A stretch of DNA of 64,000 nucleotides, from contig RSEE01000126.1 in NCBI GenBank assembly GCA_003971905.1, positions 62,001-126,000 of the forward strand, in the 5' to 3' direction. How positions within the stretch are numbered: position 1 is the first letter of the stretch; each line of letters begins with the position of its first letter. Positions 1 through 12,304 of this stretch are shown here, in pieces. Origin of the DNA: Moniliella sp. 'wahieum' (taxonomy: Eukaryota > Basidiomycota > Moniliellomycetes > Moniliellales > Moniliellaceae). Below the pieces are notes generated by a model. That model did no database searches. It was not told the DNA's origin and was given only the letters and a program-made list of their open reading frames with translations. The position numbers were made by a program, and so were the translations under genes.

Positions 1-2341
1 CTGCTCAGTCCCTGCTCATCTGGAGGAGACTGTGCCTGTGGTGCCTGCATCCGCTCAGGCTCGGCTTGTAATGCACCTTGCATCGCCGTCCCTTTCGCTA
101 GCTCTTGTTCTTGGGTGCTCCACCTTCTGGCTGCAGGGTAGGTTCCTGCACCCCATCGGATCCCTCCTGCTCGCCGTCTTCCCCAACCGGCATGGCCACT
201 GGTACCTCCTCGACCAGCTCGGACACGGGGACATCCTCTACCGGCTTGCATGCTGGGACATCTTCTTTAGCTCGCTTCCACGGTTGCTTTTCCTCGCCTG
301 GGGACGGTTGGCCTCCCTGGCGACTGGGATGCTTGGTCATGTACCGACTCGCGAGGCCCTGAAGGGACGACGTCCGTGGGCAAGGCGACTGCGGGGTCGT
401 GGGCGAGCGGCGGGGGACGATACCATGTCGGGCTGCGGCGAGAGAGCAAATCGGTGTTGGATCTGGGCGTTGAGTGCATTGCCTGGGCCACTTGGCTCCA
501 CACGATCTCTCGGTGAACAAGGGGCTGAGACAGTGGCCATCGGAGGGGCAGACGTCCCACGCCGGCAGCTGATCCGGCAGTTCGGTCACCAGGGCCGCTC
601 ACACGGCTCCAACGTCCCCCCTAGACCGCTGGGCTGGTCACCAGGTCCCTCTTGCTGCGTGCGCTCGTGCTGCTTCAGCCACGGTTCCTCGTCCGAAACG
701 AACAGCGCAACGTTCGTCCACTCTCCCGTCTGGCCCGGAGCGCACCCCGAGCGACCGCCATCTTGCCCAAGCTGCGGCGAGAGAGGCGGCGCCTCCTCGA
801 CCCCTGGGGCAAGCATGGCCACGTCTTGCTGCGCGAGAGGCGCATGCACGGTGGGAAGGAGCGAAGGGGAAGGCTGGCTGAGCGCGCAGGGGGGAGGCAG
901 ACTGCAACGCCCACTGGGGGGAAGGGACGAACGCAGAGCCAAAGGACTGCTCAGGCTCTCGTCAATCTCTCGCTCGTCCGCGTCATCCTCCGCTTCCGGA
1001 GCCGCAAGCGAGACTTGGCTCGGTTGGGCGGCCTGTACGCCACCCAGCTCGTCCCAGTGGACATACGTCTCCTCGGGCGCGGGGGCATCGGAGAAGCGCT
1101 CTTGTTCCTCGTCGCCCTCGCCCTCGCTCTGGCCCTCGGCGTGAGCCTGGTGGGTGTCGTACTGCACTGGGCTGCCACGGCTGTTCCAGTGGGAGCCGGG
1201 GCGCGGCCACAGGCTCCATCCAGGACTGGAAGAGCTGCGCTTCGGTATGGGCAATGAGGGTGCGGGTGCGAAGGGAGGTGTGACGAGAGGATCTTTTGGG
1301 CGAAAGGCGCAGGGGAGAAGGCAATTGGTACCCCAACCCCAACCCCATTTCTGGTGCCGGAGGGCAGGTGGGGCAGGGGGGCAGGTGGGGCAGGTGGAGG
1401 GGGCGGGGGAGCGAGGAGCTCTGGTTCCCAGTCCATGGCCATATCGTCAGTTGCTACGGGCAGGGGATCAGGCAGCAAGGGGGGGTCCGTCTGTGTCCCC
1501 ACGGCCACGGCCACGTTCTCGTCGGCCGGCGCACGTTCCACGTCCGACAGCGACACGAATCCCTCGGCGGAAGCTGGGGCGGGAGCATGGCAGCCACATC
1601 CGCATGTGGTTCCTCGGACTTGTGGGGAATGTAGGAGATGCCCGTGACGATTTCGGGGGCAAAGGAGGCGCGTTTGCGCGGCGTTGGCGTTGGCGCAGGT
1701 TTGGCCGGCGTCTTGGTCGGGGACAGGGCACTTTTGCGCGGTTGGAGCGTCGGTGGTTCGAATGTCTGCGGTGGAGGGTCGGGCTGGGGGGGGGAGAGTC
1801 GAGCGGCGAGGTCCTGGCTTGTCGGTTGGTCGGTCGTCGCGGACCAGCGATTGGCCGCGCGCGCCAACAGGTCCCAGTCGGGCCCGGCGGGCGACGCGAT
1901 CTCCGCCACGCGACGAGTTCGGGATGGGGCTTGTTGGGGTGTTTGTGGCCGGCGGGCGTGGCGAGCGCGTCCATCTCGTGCTGCAGCAGCTCGGGTCGGA
2001 CCTTGCCGGGGCGGGATGGCCGTCGGGGTAGCGGAGGACGAGCTTGAGCCAGTCGATCTTGATCTGTCGCCCTCGTGGAGGGGGAAGGACTTGGAGCGCT
2101 TGGGCTCGGGCTGGTGGAGGGTGCCGTTGAGGTGGAGGCCATTGGCGCCATAGAGCTTGAGCCTTGCCTGGCCTGCCTGGCGTGGGTCGAAGCAGCTTGG
2201 CGTGCTTGGAGGAGACGCTCTCGTTCATCAGGCGGATGCTGCTGGCGGGCGAGCGGCCGATGGTGATGGCGGTGTGCTCGGCGTGGAAGCGGCGCTCCTT
2301 GCCGCCCACATCGAGCAGGACGTGGCGAAGACGTGCGACAT
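1..2341 (-). CDS. FHA-domain protein, 3' end outside the window
   Basis: The start is taken at the ATG on 2339-2341, giving MSHVFAT followed, after a one-base frame change, by the FHA core: VGGKERRFHAEHTAITIGRS then SSIRLMNESVSSKHAKL (about 2315-2200). The Gly-Arg-Ser and Ser-x-x-His motifs of the phosphothreonine-binding loops are visible. The domain closes near 2065-2010 with KIDWLKLVLRYPDG. The rest is low-complexity but coding-like: Pro/Lys-rich (1860-1680), acidic (SEGEGDEEQERF near 1110), and a run of VEDVP-type repeats (about 280-150). It continues off the left edge, so length and C-terminus are unknown. FHA domains bind phosphothreonine and often act in DNA-damage or cell-cycle signalling; nothing here fixes the pathway. 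At least four frame changes are needed to read it through. It shares a 243-bp divergent promoter with the Pex11-like gene. Confidence 0.6.
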
Positions 2342-2436
2342 GGCGGTGGCGGGGGGGAGCAGGTGGGGGCGGGCGGGCCAGCAGCTGGGTGACGTTCTAT
2401 GCGCGTGCGCCTCCGTGACCGCGTCCCCCGCGCGCC

Positions 2437-2526
2437 CACGTGACAAGCACCCCCCACGTGACTGTTCGCACCCCCACGTGACTGGTCGCTCCCCCCACCA
2501 CACACACCCGCCCCCCGCATCACGTG
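2437..2526. promoter_or_regulatory. Cluster of four CACGTG E-boxes in a divergent promoter
   Basis: CACGTG occurs at 2437-2442, 2455-2460, 2475-2480 and 2521-2526. The first three sit in the same CCACGTGAC context, spaced 18 and 20 bp apart. The cluster lies between the FHA gene (-) and the Pex11-like gene (+). CACGTG is the core bound by bHLH factors such as Cbf1/Pho4 or USF types in fungi; which factor acts here is inference. Confidence 0.5.
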
Positions 2527-2584
2527 CCGCCCCCACACACGCCTGCTAGTCCTCCCCCCCCCCGCGCTCCTCACCGCCACCAGC

Positions 2585-3964
2585 ATGTCCTCCCCGCCGC
2601 TGACGCGCTGTGGACGCTGGGTTCTCCACCCTCGCCCACCCGCCCGCCCGCCGCAGCGCCTCCGCCCGGTCCCCTCCCTTCCGCCGCCGCCGTCACCGCC
2701 GCTGCCACCGTCGCTGCCCCCGTCGCTGCCCCCGCCGCAGCTGCGCGTTTCCGCCGCCCCAGCGGCTCCGTCGCCGTCCTCCAATCTGTCCTCGCCCTCT
2801 CCTCGCCCCCGTCCGCCCGCACCGCCTCCTCTTCCCCAGCCCCACCCGCTCCCTTGCCCGCCGCTCGTCCCGCACCACGCCCCCGACTTCGCCGCGCGCC
2901 GCGCCCCCCTGGCAGCTCAAGCCACTGCGGCACCGACCCACTTCGCTTCCGCCCTCCACCCCCCAAGGCACCGGGCGGCTGGATCATCTCCTCCCTCGCC
3001 TCCTCGCTCTCGCGTCTGGCAGCGAAAAGGTGCTGCTGCTGCTGCAGTATGGCGAAGCTACTCGCCGCCTTGCTGGTCGGGGCGGAAGCGTGTCTGGCCA
3101 CCGAACGACGCATCCCCATCGTACTCGTCCTCGTACCGCTCTGGACGGAGCGCGCCTGCGGCGGCTCAGTACGCTCGCTGGATCGGCGCACCTTATTTCG
3201 CGGCTGTGGGTAACGCTCGAGACGGTGCAACGTGTCCGACGCTGGTTTCTGGCCAGGTGGGATCGGCCAAACCGGCCTGGATGGAGCTGGTGCAGATGGG
3301 GTGTATGCTGCTCTCTGGCCCGCTTGAGGCGATGGCCTTGCTCTCCTTGTACCGCGTCCTGCCCATCGCACCACCTCTGCGCACACGTCTCGTCCACCTC
3401 GCCGCGCGGTTGTGGACCCTCTATTTGTCCCCCAATGTACCTATCTACTCCATTGGATTCGCTCGCGACCGATCTCTTCCCTATACCCTGTTTCTGCCCC
3501 ATCGGCTTCCCATCTCCCACTCCCTCCCCTTCTCCTTCTCCCTCCCCGTCCCTCCCCTTCGCGCGCTTTCGCTTCCGCCCTCGTCCTTCTTCCCTCCTGC
3601 CCTTCGACCGGGACACGACCGCGCCCTGCCTCGTGCGGGACCAACAACTCTCTCGTTTCTCGCCTTCCTCGCTTCTTCGCCTTCGCTTCCGCCCTCCGCC
3701 CCTCTCGCAGCGGAAGTATGGGCCACCGCGGCGTGCCTGCCCATCGCGGTACACTGGTACGTACTCTCTGGGGATTCGTCGTTGCTGATGTGGAGTGGAG
3801 CAGGCTGACTCTGTGCGCTGTGGGGGCGGGACTGGGGGGACGCGAATGGGCTGGACCAGGTCGGGACAGGTGCGGTGTCTGCCGAGTGGGCGCTGGGCGT
3901 GTGCGGGACCCTGGCGGCGTTGGCTGCGCTAAGGAAAGAGTGGTATGCCACACGCCTCGCGTAG
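2585..3964 (+). CDS. Pex11-family peroxisome proliferation protein
   Basis: Pex11 proteins are peroxisomal membrane proteins that elongate the membrane before fission. Recognisable blocks appear in order across three frames. GSEKVLLLLQYG (about 3014-3050) is the N-terminal amphipathic signature. RRLSTLAGSAHLISRLW (about 3158-3210) matches the conserved Leu/Arg helix. MELVQMGCMLLSGPLEAMAL (about 3281-3340) matches the central PLE helix of fungal Pex11C-type proteins. CLPIAVHW (about 3736-3760) and SAEWALGVCGTLAALAALRKEW (3880-3948) match the C-terminal hydrophobic segment, ending at the TAG on 3962-3964. The first 130 codons are Pro/Ala/Ser-rich, and the start at 2585 is the first plausible ATG but not certain. 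Several one-base frame changes are required. The match is to family patterns from memory, not an alignment. Confidence 0.55.
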
Positions 3965-4719
3965 GGCGCAGGCGACCTACGACAGGGAACGAACCTGGGC
4001 CAACGAAGGCACAGGGATGCGTTGAGCCTTTCTTTCCCTCCGCCTCTGCCTCGGCACGCGGTCCTTCCTTACCTATTTCCATCCCTCTATCTATCCTGAG
4101 TTGTATATCCTGACTTTCTCCCGCTAGGAATCCGACATGTGGCAGACAGGTGGTGGTTGGTGGTGGTGGTGACAGAGGCGAGTGGGTGAGGTGTGGGATG
4201 AGGGATGTGAGGGCGGGGCTGAAGCTGAGTGAACGCCGCCAGCCAGTTTGTTGTGCTCTTCGCGTTGATCGAACGGTGCGCCGCCGAGAAATAAATGTTG
4301 GGTGGCTGGTTGGGGCGGCCCCCGGCGCTCGGGCCTCGGCGTTCGGGCGTCGGGCGGGGGTGCGGACACGCGCCGCAAGACAGGCGCCGTGCCGCCCGGC
4401 GCTCGGCTCCCATCGGGCGTCGGGCGTCGGACAGGCACGGGCGCTACATTTCAAGGTGCAGTTACGCGCCCGTTGCGGCGGCGGCGACAGTGGGCTGGTG
4501 CACGTCCGCGGTGCTCGGCTGGCTGGGTGGCGCTGTGCCTGGCCCTGCGTTTCGCTTCCGCCGCTGCACCGCGCCAGTGTCCGATTATGCCCCCCCAGCA
4601 GTCCTCGCGGCGGCCGAGAGCCGCCTTGCTCGCCCACGTATAACTACCCACGCCCACCCCCCTCAGCCCATCCTGCCCCCGCTGCCCCCCCCCTGCTCCG
4701 CTCCGCCCAGCATCGGCCC
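3965..4719. other. Intergenic, no gene seen
   Basis: This holds the 3' region of the Pex11-like gene and the upstream region of the desaturase gene. ORFs here are GC-rich shadows without family motifs. There is no clear TATA box; a pyrimidine-rich tract precedes the desaturase ATG at 4720. Confidence 0.5.
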
Positions 4720-6351
4720 ATGTCGACCCCTGCCGCCCCCACGCTGCGCCAGCGCCACGCGTCCTCACCCCGCCACGTCCGACGACGACGTCGGCAAGCA
4801 CACTCTCCCCCAGCTCCCCCGCGACGCTGCCACCGTCCCCCCGCCGCCGACGAGGGCGCCGCGACGAGATTGAGGACAACTACATCAGCAGGCCCTCCAA
4901 GCCGCCTGTGCTCGCGCCGTTTGAGTGGAAGAACATTCTCCATGAGCTCCAGTGGATCTCCTTCCTCGTGCTCACCGTCACCCCCGCCGTCGGGCTCTAT
5001 GGCTTCCTCACCACCTCGCTCCAGCTCAAGACGGCGGTGTGGATGGTGATCTACTACTTCTTCTCTGTCTTGGCATCACGGCGGGGCTACCAACCGTCTG
5101 TGGGCGCACCGCGCCTACTCGGCCAAGCCGCGCTGCAGTATGTGTTTATGTTGGCTGGCTCGTCGGCGGTCGAAGGCTCGATCCACTGGTGGTCCCGTGG
5201 TCACCGCGCCCACCACCGCTACACCGACACGGACCTGGACCCCTACACGGCTGCCCGCGGCTTCTTTTACTCGCACGTGGGCTGGATGCTGATCAAGCCG
5301 CGCCGGGCAATTGGCAGCGCGGACGTGTCGGACTTGCGGCGGAACCCGGTGGTGCAGTTCCAGCACAAGTACTACCTGCCTCTTCTGTTTTTGATGGGCT
5401 TTGGTGTGCCCACGTTGGTGGCCGGTCTGGGCTGGGGCGACTGGCGCGGCGGGTTCTTTTATGCTGGTGTGCTGCGTCTCGTGTTTGTGCATCACGCTAC
5501 GTTTTGCGTCAACTCGTTGGCACATTGGCTCGGCGAGGCTAGCTTTGACAATAAGCATTCCCGCGCGACCACATCATCACGGCGCTCGTGACCATTGGCG
5601 AAGGGTACCACAACTTTCACCACCAGTTCCCGGCCGACTACCGCAACTGCGTCGACATGCTCGGCTACGATCCTACCAAGTGGCTCATCTTTGGTCTGTC
5701 CAAGCTCGGTCTCACGTACAATCTGCAAATGTTCCCTGAAACGAAATTCGCAAGGGCCGGCTGCAAATGCAGCTCCTCCTCGCCAAGAAGGAACAGGACC
5801 GTCTTGCCTACCCTACCGAGATCCGTTCTTTGCCCATTGTGTCGTGGGATGAATTTGAAGAGGAGAGCAAGACGCGCGCGCTGATGGTCGTGGCGGGGAT
5901 TGTGCATGACGTGACGGCGTTCCAAGATGCGCACCCGGGTGGTCGCGCACTGCTTCGCAGCAAGGTGGGCAAGGATGCTACGACGGCATTTTGTGGCGGC
6001 GTGTACGACCATTCGAACGCGGCGCAAAATTTGTTGGCTACCATGCGGGTGGGCGTGATTGACGGAGGGTACGAGATGGCAAAGGATAAGATTGCCAAGC
6101 TCAAGGCGCGCAAGCAACTCGAAGCCGCCGATGCAGAAGGTACATCCGAAGCGACACGCAAGGCCATTGCCGAGGCTGAACGTGCTGTCGTCGCAGCCAA
6201 GGGCGTGGCCGAACAAGAACGCGTGCCCAACCAAACTGCTCTGGCGTACATTGTTCCGGGCCAAGCGTACGAGGTGGTAGAACACGCCAAACTCGAAACT
6301 AACTTGGTGGCCAACCGCAACGGAAGCAAGATTGGCAAGTTTTGGTGGTAA
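4720..6351 (+). CDS. OLE1: Stearoyl-CoA (delta-9) fatty-acid desaturase with C-terminal cytochrome b5 domain
   Basis: This ER membrane enzyme puts the delta-9 double bond into C16/C18 acyl-CoA using a di-iron centre and its own fused cytochrome b5. The ATG at 4720 gives [16 protein letters not shown], and then [20 protein letters not shown] leads into the first membrane segment (4866-5050). Histidine box 2 is [13 protein letters not shown] (about 5200-5230) and box 3 is [10 protein letters not shown] (about 5606-5635). Histidine box 1, expected as GYHRLWAHR, is present as DNA at 5083-5110 but scrambled by extra and missing bases. The cytochrome b5 domain runs about 5835-6075, with the heme motif HPGG (5932-5943) and the second His in VYDHSN. 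The stop is at 6349-6351. The envelope is 544 codons, close to the roughly 510 of yeast Ole1. At least six single-base indels break the frame. Confidence 0.9.
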
Positions 6352-7342
6352 CTCGCCTCTCGGTCCCTCCCCACCCCCCCCCCCCTCCCCCCCTTATCCT
6401 CTTTCTGTAAAAAAGGACGAGCGGGAACTATGTTTCTATGCACCTCTCCCAGCACTCGTCTTGGGTACCAGAACTTTCATGCCTCCCCCCCCCCTCCCTT
6501 CTCTTCCTTCCTCTCCTTTCCCTTCTCATCCGGACCGACGACTCGGTACTTACCCACCCCCCCCTCTCGCATGGAGGCAGAACAAGACAAGGGCTCTGAC
6601 CTCTCGTACCGTTTTGTTACCTTGTGGACTCGGCTCCCTCTCTCGGGACACACTACTCATCACAGTGTGGCTTATCTGTGTCCTGCTGTATTCCCCTCCT
6701 GTCCATGTCATTGATGATCGCACCTCACCTGTCTCGCTTTTTGCATTATGGCACTGAATGCCCCGAGTGGCTCTTATCCCTCCATCCAGTCGAGCATGCA
6801 ATGCTTGTTTTCCCTAGTGCTCGACCCCCTCCCGCCCCTTGCTGGCGGATCGGGGCATGAACTGTAGCTATTGTTGCCGGAGGCTATCTACTCCTTGCGT
6901 CTGGCCGGTGACTGTGGTAACCTGCCCTGGGTCTACGAATCTAACTACTTAAGCAGACCAAGCTCTGGGTTCATATCTTACCGTCCGTAGGTTTGGCAGT
7001 TGGTGGAGCGTTGAACGTTGATGTCTGAAGCTTGACGCTTGATGAGCCTACTCCCTGCTATGAGGATCATAGATCAGATCACGAACTAGTCTACCTCCTA
7101 TTCAGAGTGCATGCCGTCCTCGGAAGAAATCGCGCCACGCCACTACCACTCTGGTGGTCCCCGTGGGCCTCGTTCCCCCACCATGGGCAAACAGTGTCCA
7201 ACGAGACGACATGCCCGACAATGTCAACGCCACGGCGCCTGCACGAAGCGAAGCGAGTATGCAATCACATTTCGCCCCTGCGCCATAGTAAACGGCGATG
7301 ATACGATACGAATTAGAGGGTGGCCCAGCAATATGGTGTGGT
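6352..7342. other. Intergenic between convergent genes, no gene seen
   Basis: The 3' flanks of the desaturase (+) and Dabb (-) genes meet here. The first 250 bp are C/T-rich with homopolymer C runs. No protein motif, tRNA or repeat boundary was found. Confidence 0.5.
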
Positions 7343-7832
7343 TTACGCCTCAAAGTCGTAGACAAACAGATCCTCCACCGTATCCTTGAGCGTCTCCTGC
7401 ATTCGGCATCGACAGTCAGTTTTTTTGTTTTGTTTGTGTTTTGTCGAATTTTTTCTTTTTTGTTGTCTGCTCGCACCGGCCGCGTTGGGAGCGCGACAAA
7501 GGGAGTAGATACGCACTGCAAAACCAAGGTGAACCGGGTCGTGACTGACATAAAAGTCGCGGTCAGCGGCCGAGGCAAAGGTAACGACAAACAGCGCATC
7601 AAACCCCTTGGCAAATCCCTCGGTAGAAGTGTTAGGCCCACCAACAATGTCCTGGATGTAGGGCACCAGTTCCTCCTGCACCTCCGGCCGGGGTGGCAAT
7701 GAGCATCGGCGCTGGCGGTTGGCTCTTCATGGCGCGGTGCTTGAGCGCAAGAAACTCCTCCTTGATGGCGGCGCGCTGGCCAGGCGTGATGGAGGACTTG
7801 TACTTGAGGGCGACCACGTGGATGATGGGCAT
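7343..7832 (-). CDS. Dabb (dimeric alpha/beta barrel) stress-responsive protein
   Basis: This is a small protein of the stress-response A/B barrel family (Dabb), beginning MPIIHVVALKYKSSITPGQR with the conserved His and the VAL(F/Y)K strand. Exon 1 is 7517-7832. A 120-nt intron lies at 7397-7516 (GTGCGT...GCAG). Exon 2 is 7343-7396 and encodes ETLKDTVEDLFVYDFEA-stop. The family features GFDALFVVTFASAADRDFYVSHDPVH are clear in the second half of exon 1. Reading through needs one extra C in the CCCC run near 7690, where IATP becomes IATPPRPEVQEEL. About 122 residues, which is normal for the family. Members are small dimeric proteins; the substrate, if any, is not predictable. It is divergent from the coiled-coil gene. 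Confidence 0.8.
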
Positions 7833-8332
7833 GGCGGGGGGGGGGGGGCGAGCGTCGAGGCGAGGGAGGAGGGGCAGGGCAGCGGCAGGGGCTGTACGGT
7901 GGAGTGGTGGGGGGGGGTGGAGTGGTCGGTGCGATTTGATTGGCTGGGCCATCACCTGCCCGCAGCCGCCGCCCAAAGCGGCCCGTGCGAGCCCAGGTGA
8001 AATGTGAAATTGCACGCGGCACGAGCGGTAGGGCTGCGCCAGAGCGCATCCCCGAGCGCAGTACGTAAGGCCCACCACCACGCATCACGTGAGCCACGCG
8101 CCACGTGACTGGGAGCGCCACAGCAATGGGCTCGAATGGATTAATGAGCTGGCGCGGGGAAGGCGGCGTTCTAAGCGACACGACTCGTCTCGCCCGTGGG
8201 GAAAGAGTTGCTTCGTCTCGCCAATGCGTCAAGAGTTGCTTCGGCGTCTCGCTAATGCGTAGTAGAGAGTCGCTCACCAGCAGCCGCATGGGCGTTCCAG
8301 CGCTTCGAGCGTCTGCCCCCACCACCACCACC
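7833..8332. promoter_or_regulatory. Divergent promoter with two CACGTG boxes
   Basis: The 500 bp between the Dabb gene (-) and the coiled-coil gene (+) contain CACGTG at 8086-8091 and 8102-8107, only 16 bp apart. A G-run at 7836-7848 lies directly upstream of the Dabb ATG. No TATA box is evident. Confidence 0.4.
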
Positions 8333-11300
8333 ATGTCTGATGCCCCCAACACCCCCCGCGCCCCCATCCCCACCACCGCCTCTCCCCAGCGCCAACCCCC
8401 ACTTGCTCGTCTGGCCGGCGTCTCGCCCATCAACCGCCGCATGCAGCGCCAGCCTTCCGCAAGCCCCACCCACGCCGCGCCCCTCCCGCGCCAGCCTCCC
8501 AGCGTCGGCTGCAGCACCAGCCAGACAAGTGGGGGCAGCAAGAGCAAGAGCAAGACGAAGAAGAAGAGGAGGAAGAAGAAGAGGAGGAGGAGGAGGAGGA
8601 GGAGGAGGAGGACACCTCCCATACCTATTGTGTCCATCTCCCCGAGTCAAGCACCAATGGAGATGAGTCTTCAACGAGTGGATCGCCTTCCGTGCCAGGC
8701 TCTGTGTCGTCTCGGGCCCGGCATCCACCTTCGCCCCCCCAGTCTCCCACTTCTTCCCCCGCACCTTCTTCCCATACCGATTCTGTTAAGGAGACACAGA
8801 TGGCTTCCGTGGGAACCTCAGACCATCCCGCAGCCCATGTCCCCGTGGAAGCCAACACCGTCTTCCAGGCCAATTTGCCTTCTCACACCACCGTTACATC
8901 CGTACCATTAGCACCATTAGCAGGTGTTCGCCGAGATGACTCCATCCCTGTCCCGCAAGCCAGCACCACCTCCCCTCATCCATACCGTCATACTCCAGTC
9001 GGCACTACCCTCTCCTCTCAGCTCCCAAAGCAGCTCGTTGGCCCATCGTCCCAACCAATCCCCGCCAACACCACTGTCCCCATGTTCTCTCACATCCGAT
9101 CATCGCTTCTGTTTCCCCCGATTCTATTCACCCTATTGGCCAGCCGGCCCAACCGAAAGAGCACGAGCCACTTCCCCTAACGCACTCCCTTTCCCAAGCA
9201 GAGCCTCTCCCCTCTCATCCTCCCAGAAGCCTACCCATCTCCAGCATTCACATCAACTCTCTCTCCTGCCATCAAGAGGGGCCCCCTTTCTTCCACACGT
9301 ACGTACATCCTTCTATGCCATAGAGACTGTGCTCTCCCTCCCCCTCCCCACACAAGACATGCAGCTGACCCCCTGTGCAACAGATACAACATTGAGAACA
9401 AATGGAGTCTCGATCACAGCAGGCGTACGCAACACCCCGCCCGCGCGCACTAGCACGCCCCCCCCATCATTTGCCGTCCCCAAGTCGACCGTTACCCAAG
9501 AGGACATGAAACGCTATGTCTTGACGGAAACCACGAAGGACCAGCCGATGCGCCGTGCCACGCGCCGCTCAGCTGGCGGCGGCTATGACATCAACCCTCT
9601 TCATGCGCAACGTCACCCCTTGACGGAACGCAGCTCGTCCCCCAACGTACCGGTGCTCGAGGACGACGAACCAGGGAATCTGACCTTCCCCTTAGCCGCC
9701 CTTCCTGCCCCCCAGACAGAGAACCACATCGAACACTTGCTTGTCCCCTCGGTCGTTCCGCACAGCAATCGGGCACTGCGACGACAGAGCCTTAGAGACT
9801 GGCATGCCCTAGTCCGCCGTGCCCATGCCCACCCGGAAAGAAAACAGCCTTCATCCCCATCCGCCTCGTCCGTCTCGTCCGTCTCGTCCGTCTCGTCCGC
9901 GTCTAGACAACGAAACATCCACACCACCCCGCTCGACCGCAACGCGGCCGTCGACCATGGTACAGACCAAGAACAGTTGCCGCTCGACTATGATAAGGTC
10001 ATTGCACAGCACGACCAAGAACGTGACCCGGCTTTGGCGGAGCGGGACCAGGCTCAATCGGAGTCTGCTCGTCTCCGCGAACAGACGGACCAGTATACGC
10101 CCCAGGGAGTCGATGGGGCCCGCTCCACCGCCGCCCTCTCCTTTGACGGGGCCCAGCAAGCGCTTACCCAAAGCAGCGAACGCGGCACGTCCATCGTCCC
10201 GATCCAGAGCGAGGAGCTGACGGGCACCGATGGAGCGAAGGCAGAGGACCCAGCGCAGACCCAACAGCGTAAAGCGCAAGATGAGGAACCGGCTTGCGTC
10301 GGGACCGGGATGATCTCGATTACCGACCGGGCGGAGTGGGTTGAGGTGGAGCACGTACCGGTGGCCCAAGAGGGGGATACGGTCCAAATGGACTCCCTGG
10401 CTTTGGTCCCGCTTGATGCGCATGATCGGCATGATCCACATGATGAGCTTGAACCGCATGATCCGCATGATGTGGACCCATCCCACGTGCAGAGCGATGT
10501 GTTCCGAGGTGCCGGCCCGGCGCAGCTGGACACCATGATGCAGCAGCCTGCGAGTATGGTGCAGAGAGTGCAAAAGGAAGTACGTGCCAACGTCGAGCCA
10601 GATGATGGTGATGCGCATGAGGTCCCATCCCCCGCGACAGAGCTTGGTTCGGCCGCTACGGACCTTGCGCCGTGCAAATGGGCGCCTGGATCTGCTCAGA
10701 AGGAGCGTAGCGGGCCCAGAGCGGACCTTACATCTGCCCTGAAGAAACTTGCGTCTACCCAAGCGGAACTTCGGTCTACCAAAACGGACCTTGGAGCTGC
10801 ACAGACCGAACTTGAAGTTACCAAATTGGCCCTTGGATCGACCCAGGCAGAACTTACCTCTGCTCGGGCCGCCCATTCCTCGACTCGCGAGGCCCTTGTC
10901 TCCACCCGGGAAGCCCTTGCCTCTACCCGGGAGAATCTTGCGGCTACCCAAGCGGAACATGCGGCTACCCAAGCGGAGCTTGCGACTACCCAAGCGGAAC
11001 TTAGATCCACCGAACGGCACCGTGGAGCTGCTCAGAAGGAACTTGAAGCTACCAAATTGGCCCATGGATTTACCCAGGCAGAACTTACCTCTGCTCGGGC
11101 GGCACATTCCTCTGCTCGGGAGGCTCATGACGCTACTCGGGAGGCCCTCGCCTCTACTCGGGAGAACCTTGCCTCTTCGCAGGCACGGGTGGAAGAGGTG
11201 GGCAGCCAGCTGAGCCGGGCCAAGTCAGATTTTAAAGAGCTAAAAGAGCAAGTCACCTCGGCCCATGCAGAGCGGGACAAGGCCCAGACCGCCTTGGGCC

Positions 11301-12304
11301 AGATGGAAGCCCGATTGGCCCAGGCAGAACGAGTGGTGAAGAGACAAGAGAAGCGGATCAAGGATGCGGATGGCCGGGTGGCCTCGGTGACGGCACAGGT
11401 TGAAGAACAACGGAAGCACCTACGTGCCCAAGTGGACAAGGAACGTAACCGTGCCGACCAGGTGAAGGAAGACCGAGATCAAGCGCTGCGTGAGCGAAAC
11501 CAGTACCAAGAAGCATACCAAGAGGGAAATAAGGTATGTCGCGGTGGGGTGGGTTGGGACTGAATTGCGTTGCATCTGTTCTGCACCTCGGCTGCTCTTT
11601 GCGTGCACAAGGGGGAGAGACTGACTGAGGCTATTGCGGATACTCCACAGCGTCGTATTGATCTGTATACCAGAGTGGAGGAGACCAAGACAATGGCAGC
11701 GTCGTTGCTAACCCAAGTGGAGAGTGGGAAGGCGCAAGCGACCAAGTTGTCAACCACATTGATGGTGCAGGACAAGATGATGGGCAAGCAGACCACGTTG
11801 CAGAGAGAACGACGGAAACTCGGGGCCGACGTCGCGCAGTTAACGAAGGAGCTGCAAGAGGAGAGGGCGCGGTCGGCCGAACTGAGAATGGATGTCACGG
11901 CGCTGCAGGGCCGACTGGAGGTGGCCATGGCCAATGCGGCGTGGGCCAACGAAAAGAAGGCGATGGCAGAGGCCGAGGCGGAGTGGGCGCACGAAGCAAT
12001 GGAGGCGGCGGACCAAAGAGCCGCCCGAGCGATGACCCTAACGCAACAGACGGACGAGGAGCAGATACGGATCATTGAAACGCTTCTGGCGCACATTCGC
12101 TATTTGAAGGTGTGCCTGTTGCGCGCTTCGGACCAGCTCGCCGACGCGGCGTATGCCAAGGCATACGTGTGTATGAAGCTGGACCAGGCGGAGCGCACGC
12201 GGCAGGACTTGTTACATCTGGCGACGGAGATGTCGGGGGGCATGGTGGGGCCGGCCGAGCAGGAGCGGAAGAGGGCCCGCGAGAGCGGATGGTGGCGGCG
12301 ATGA
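8333..12304 (+). CDS. Long coiled-coil protein, unknown function
   Basis: The start at 8333 (MSDAPNTPRAPIPTTASP) follows a CACC-type context. Exon 1 runs to 11533. A 117-nt intron (11534-11650) has GTATGT, a CTGAC branch and CAG, and joins in phase 0 to exon 2 ending at 12304. The N-terminal third is Pro/Ser/Thr-rich, with a GAG-repeat stretch (about 8575-8611) reading as poly-Glu in the frame that continues best. A His-Asp-Pro-rich patch lies at 10420-10490. From about 10730 the protein is almost entirely coiled coil, built of TQAEL, STREAL and ENLA units. A 231-bp internal tandem duplication is visible (from 10761 and again from 10992). About 1,285 residues. Two frame changes are needed before 9000. 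Architecture would suit a cytoskeletal, spindle-pole or septal scaffold, but there is no diagnostic domain. Confidence 0.75.
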
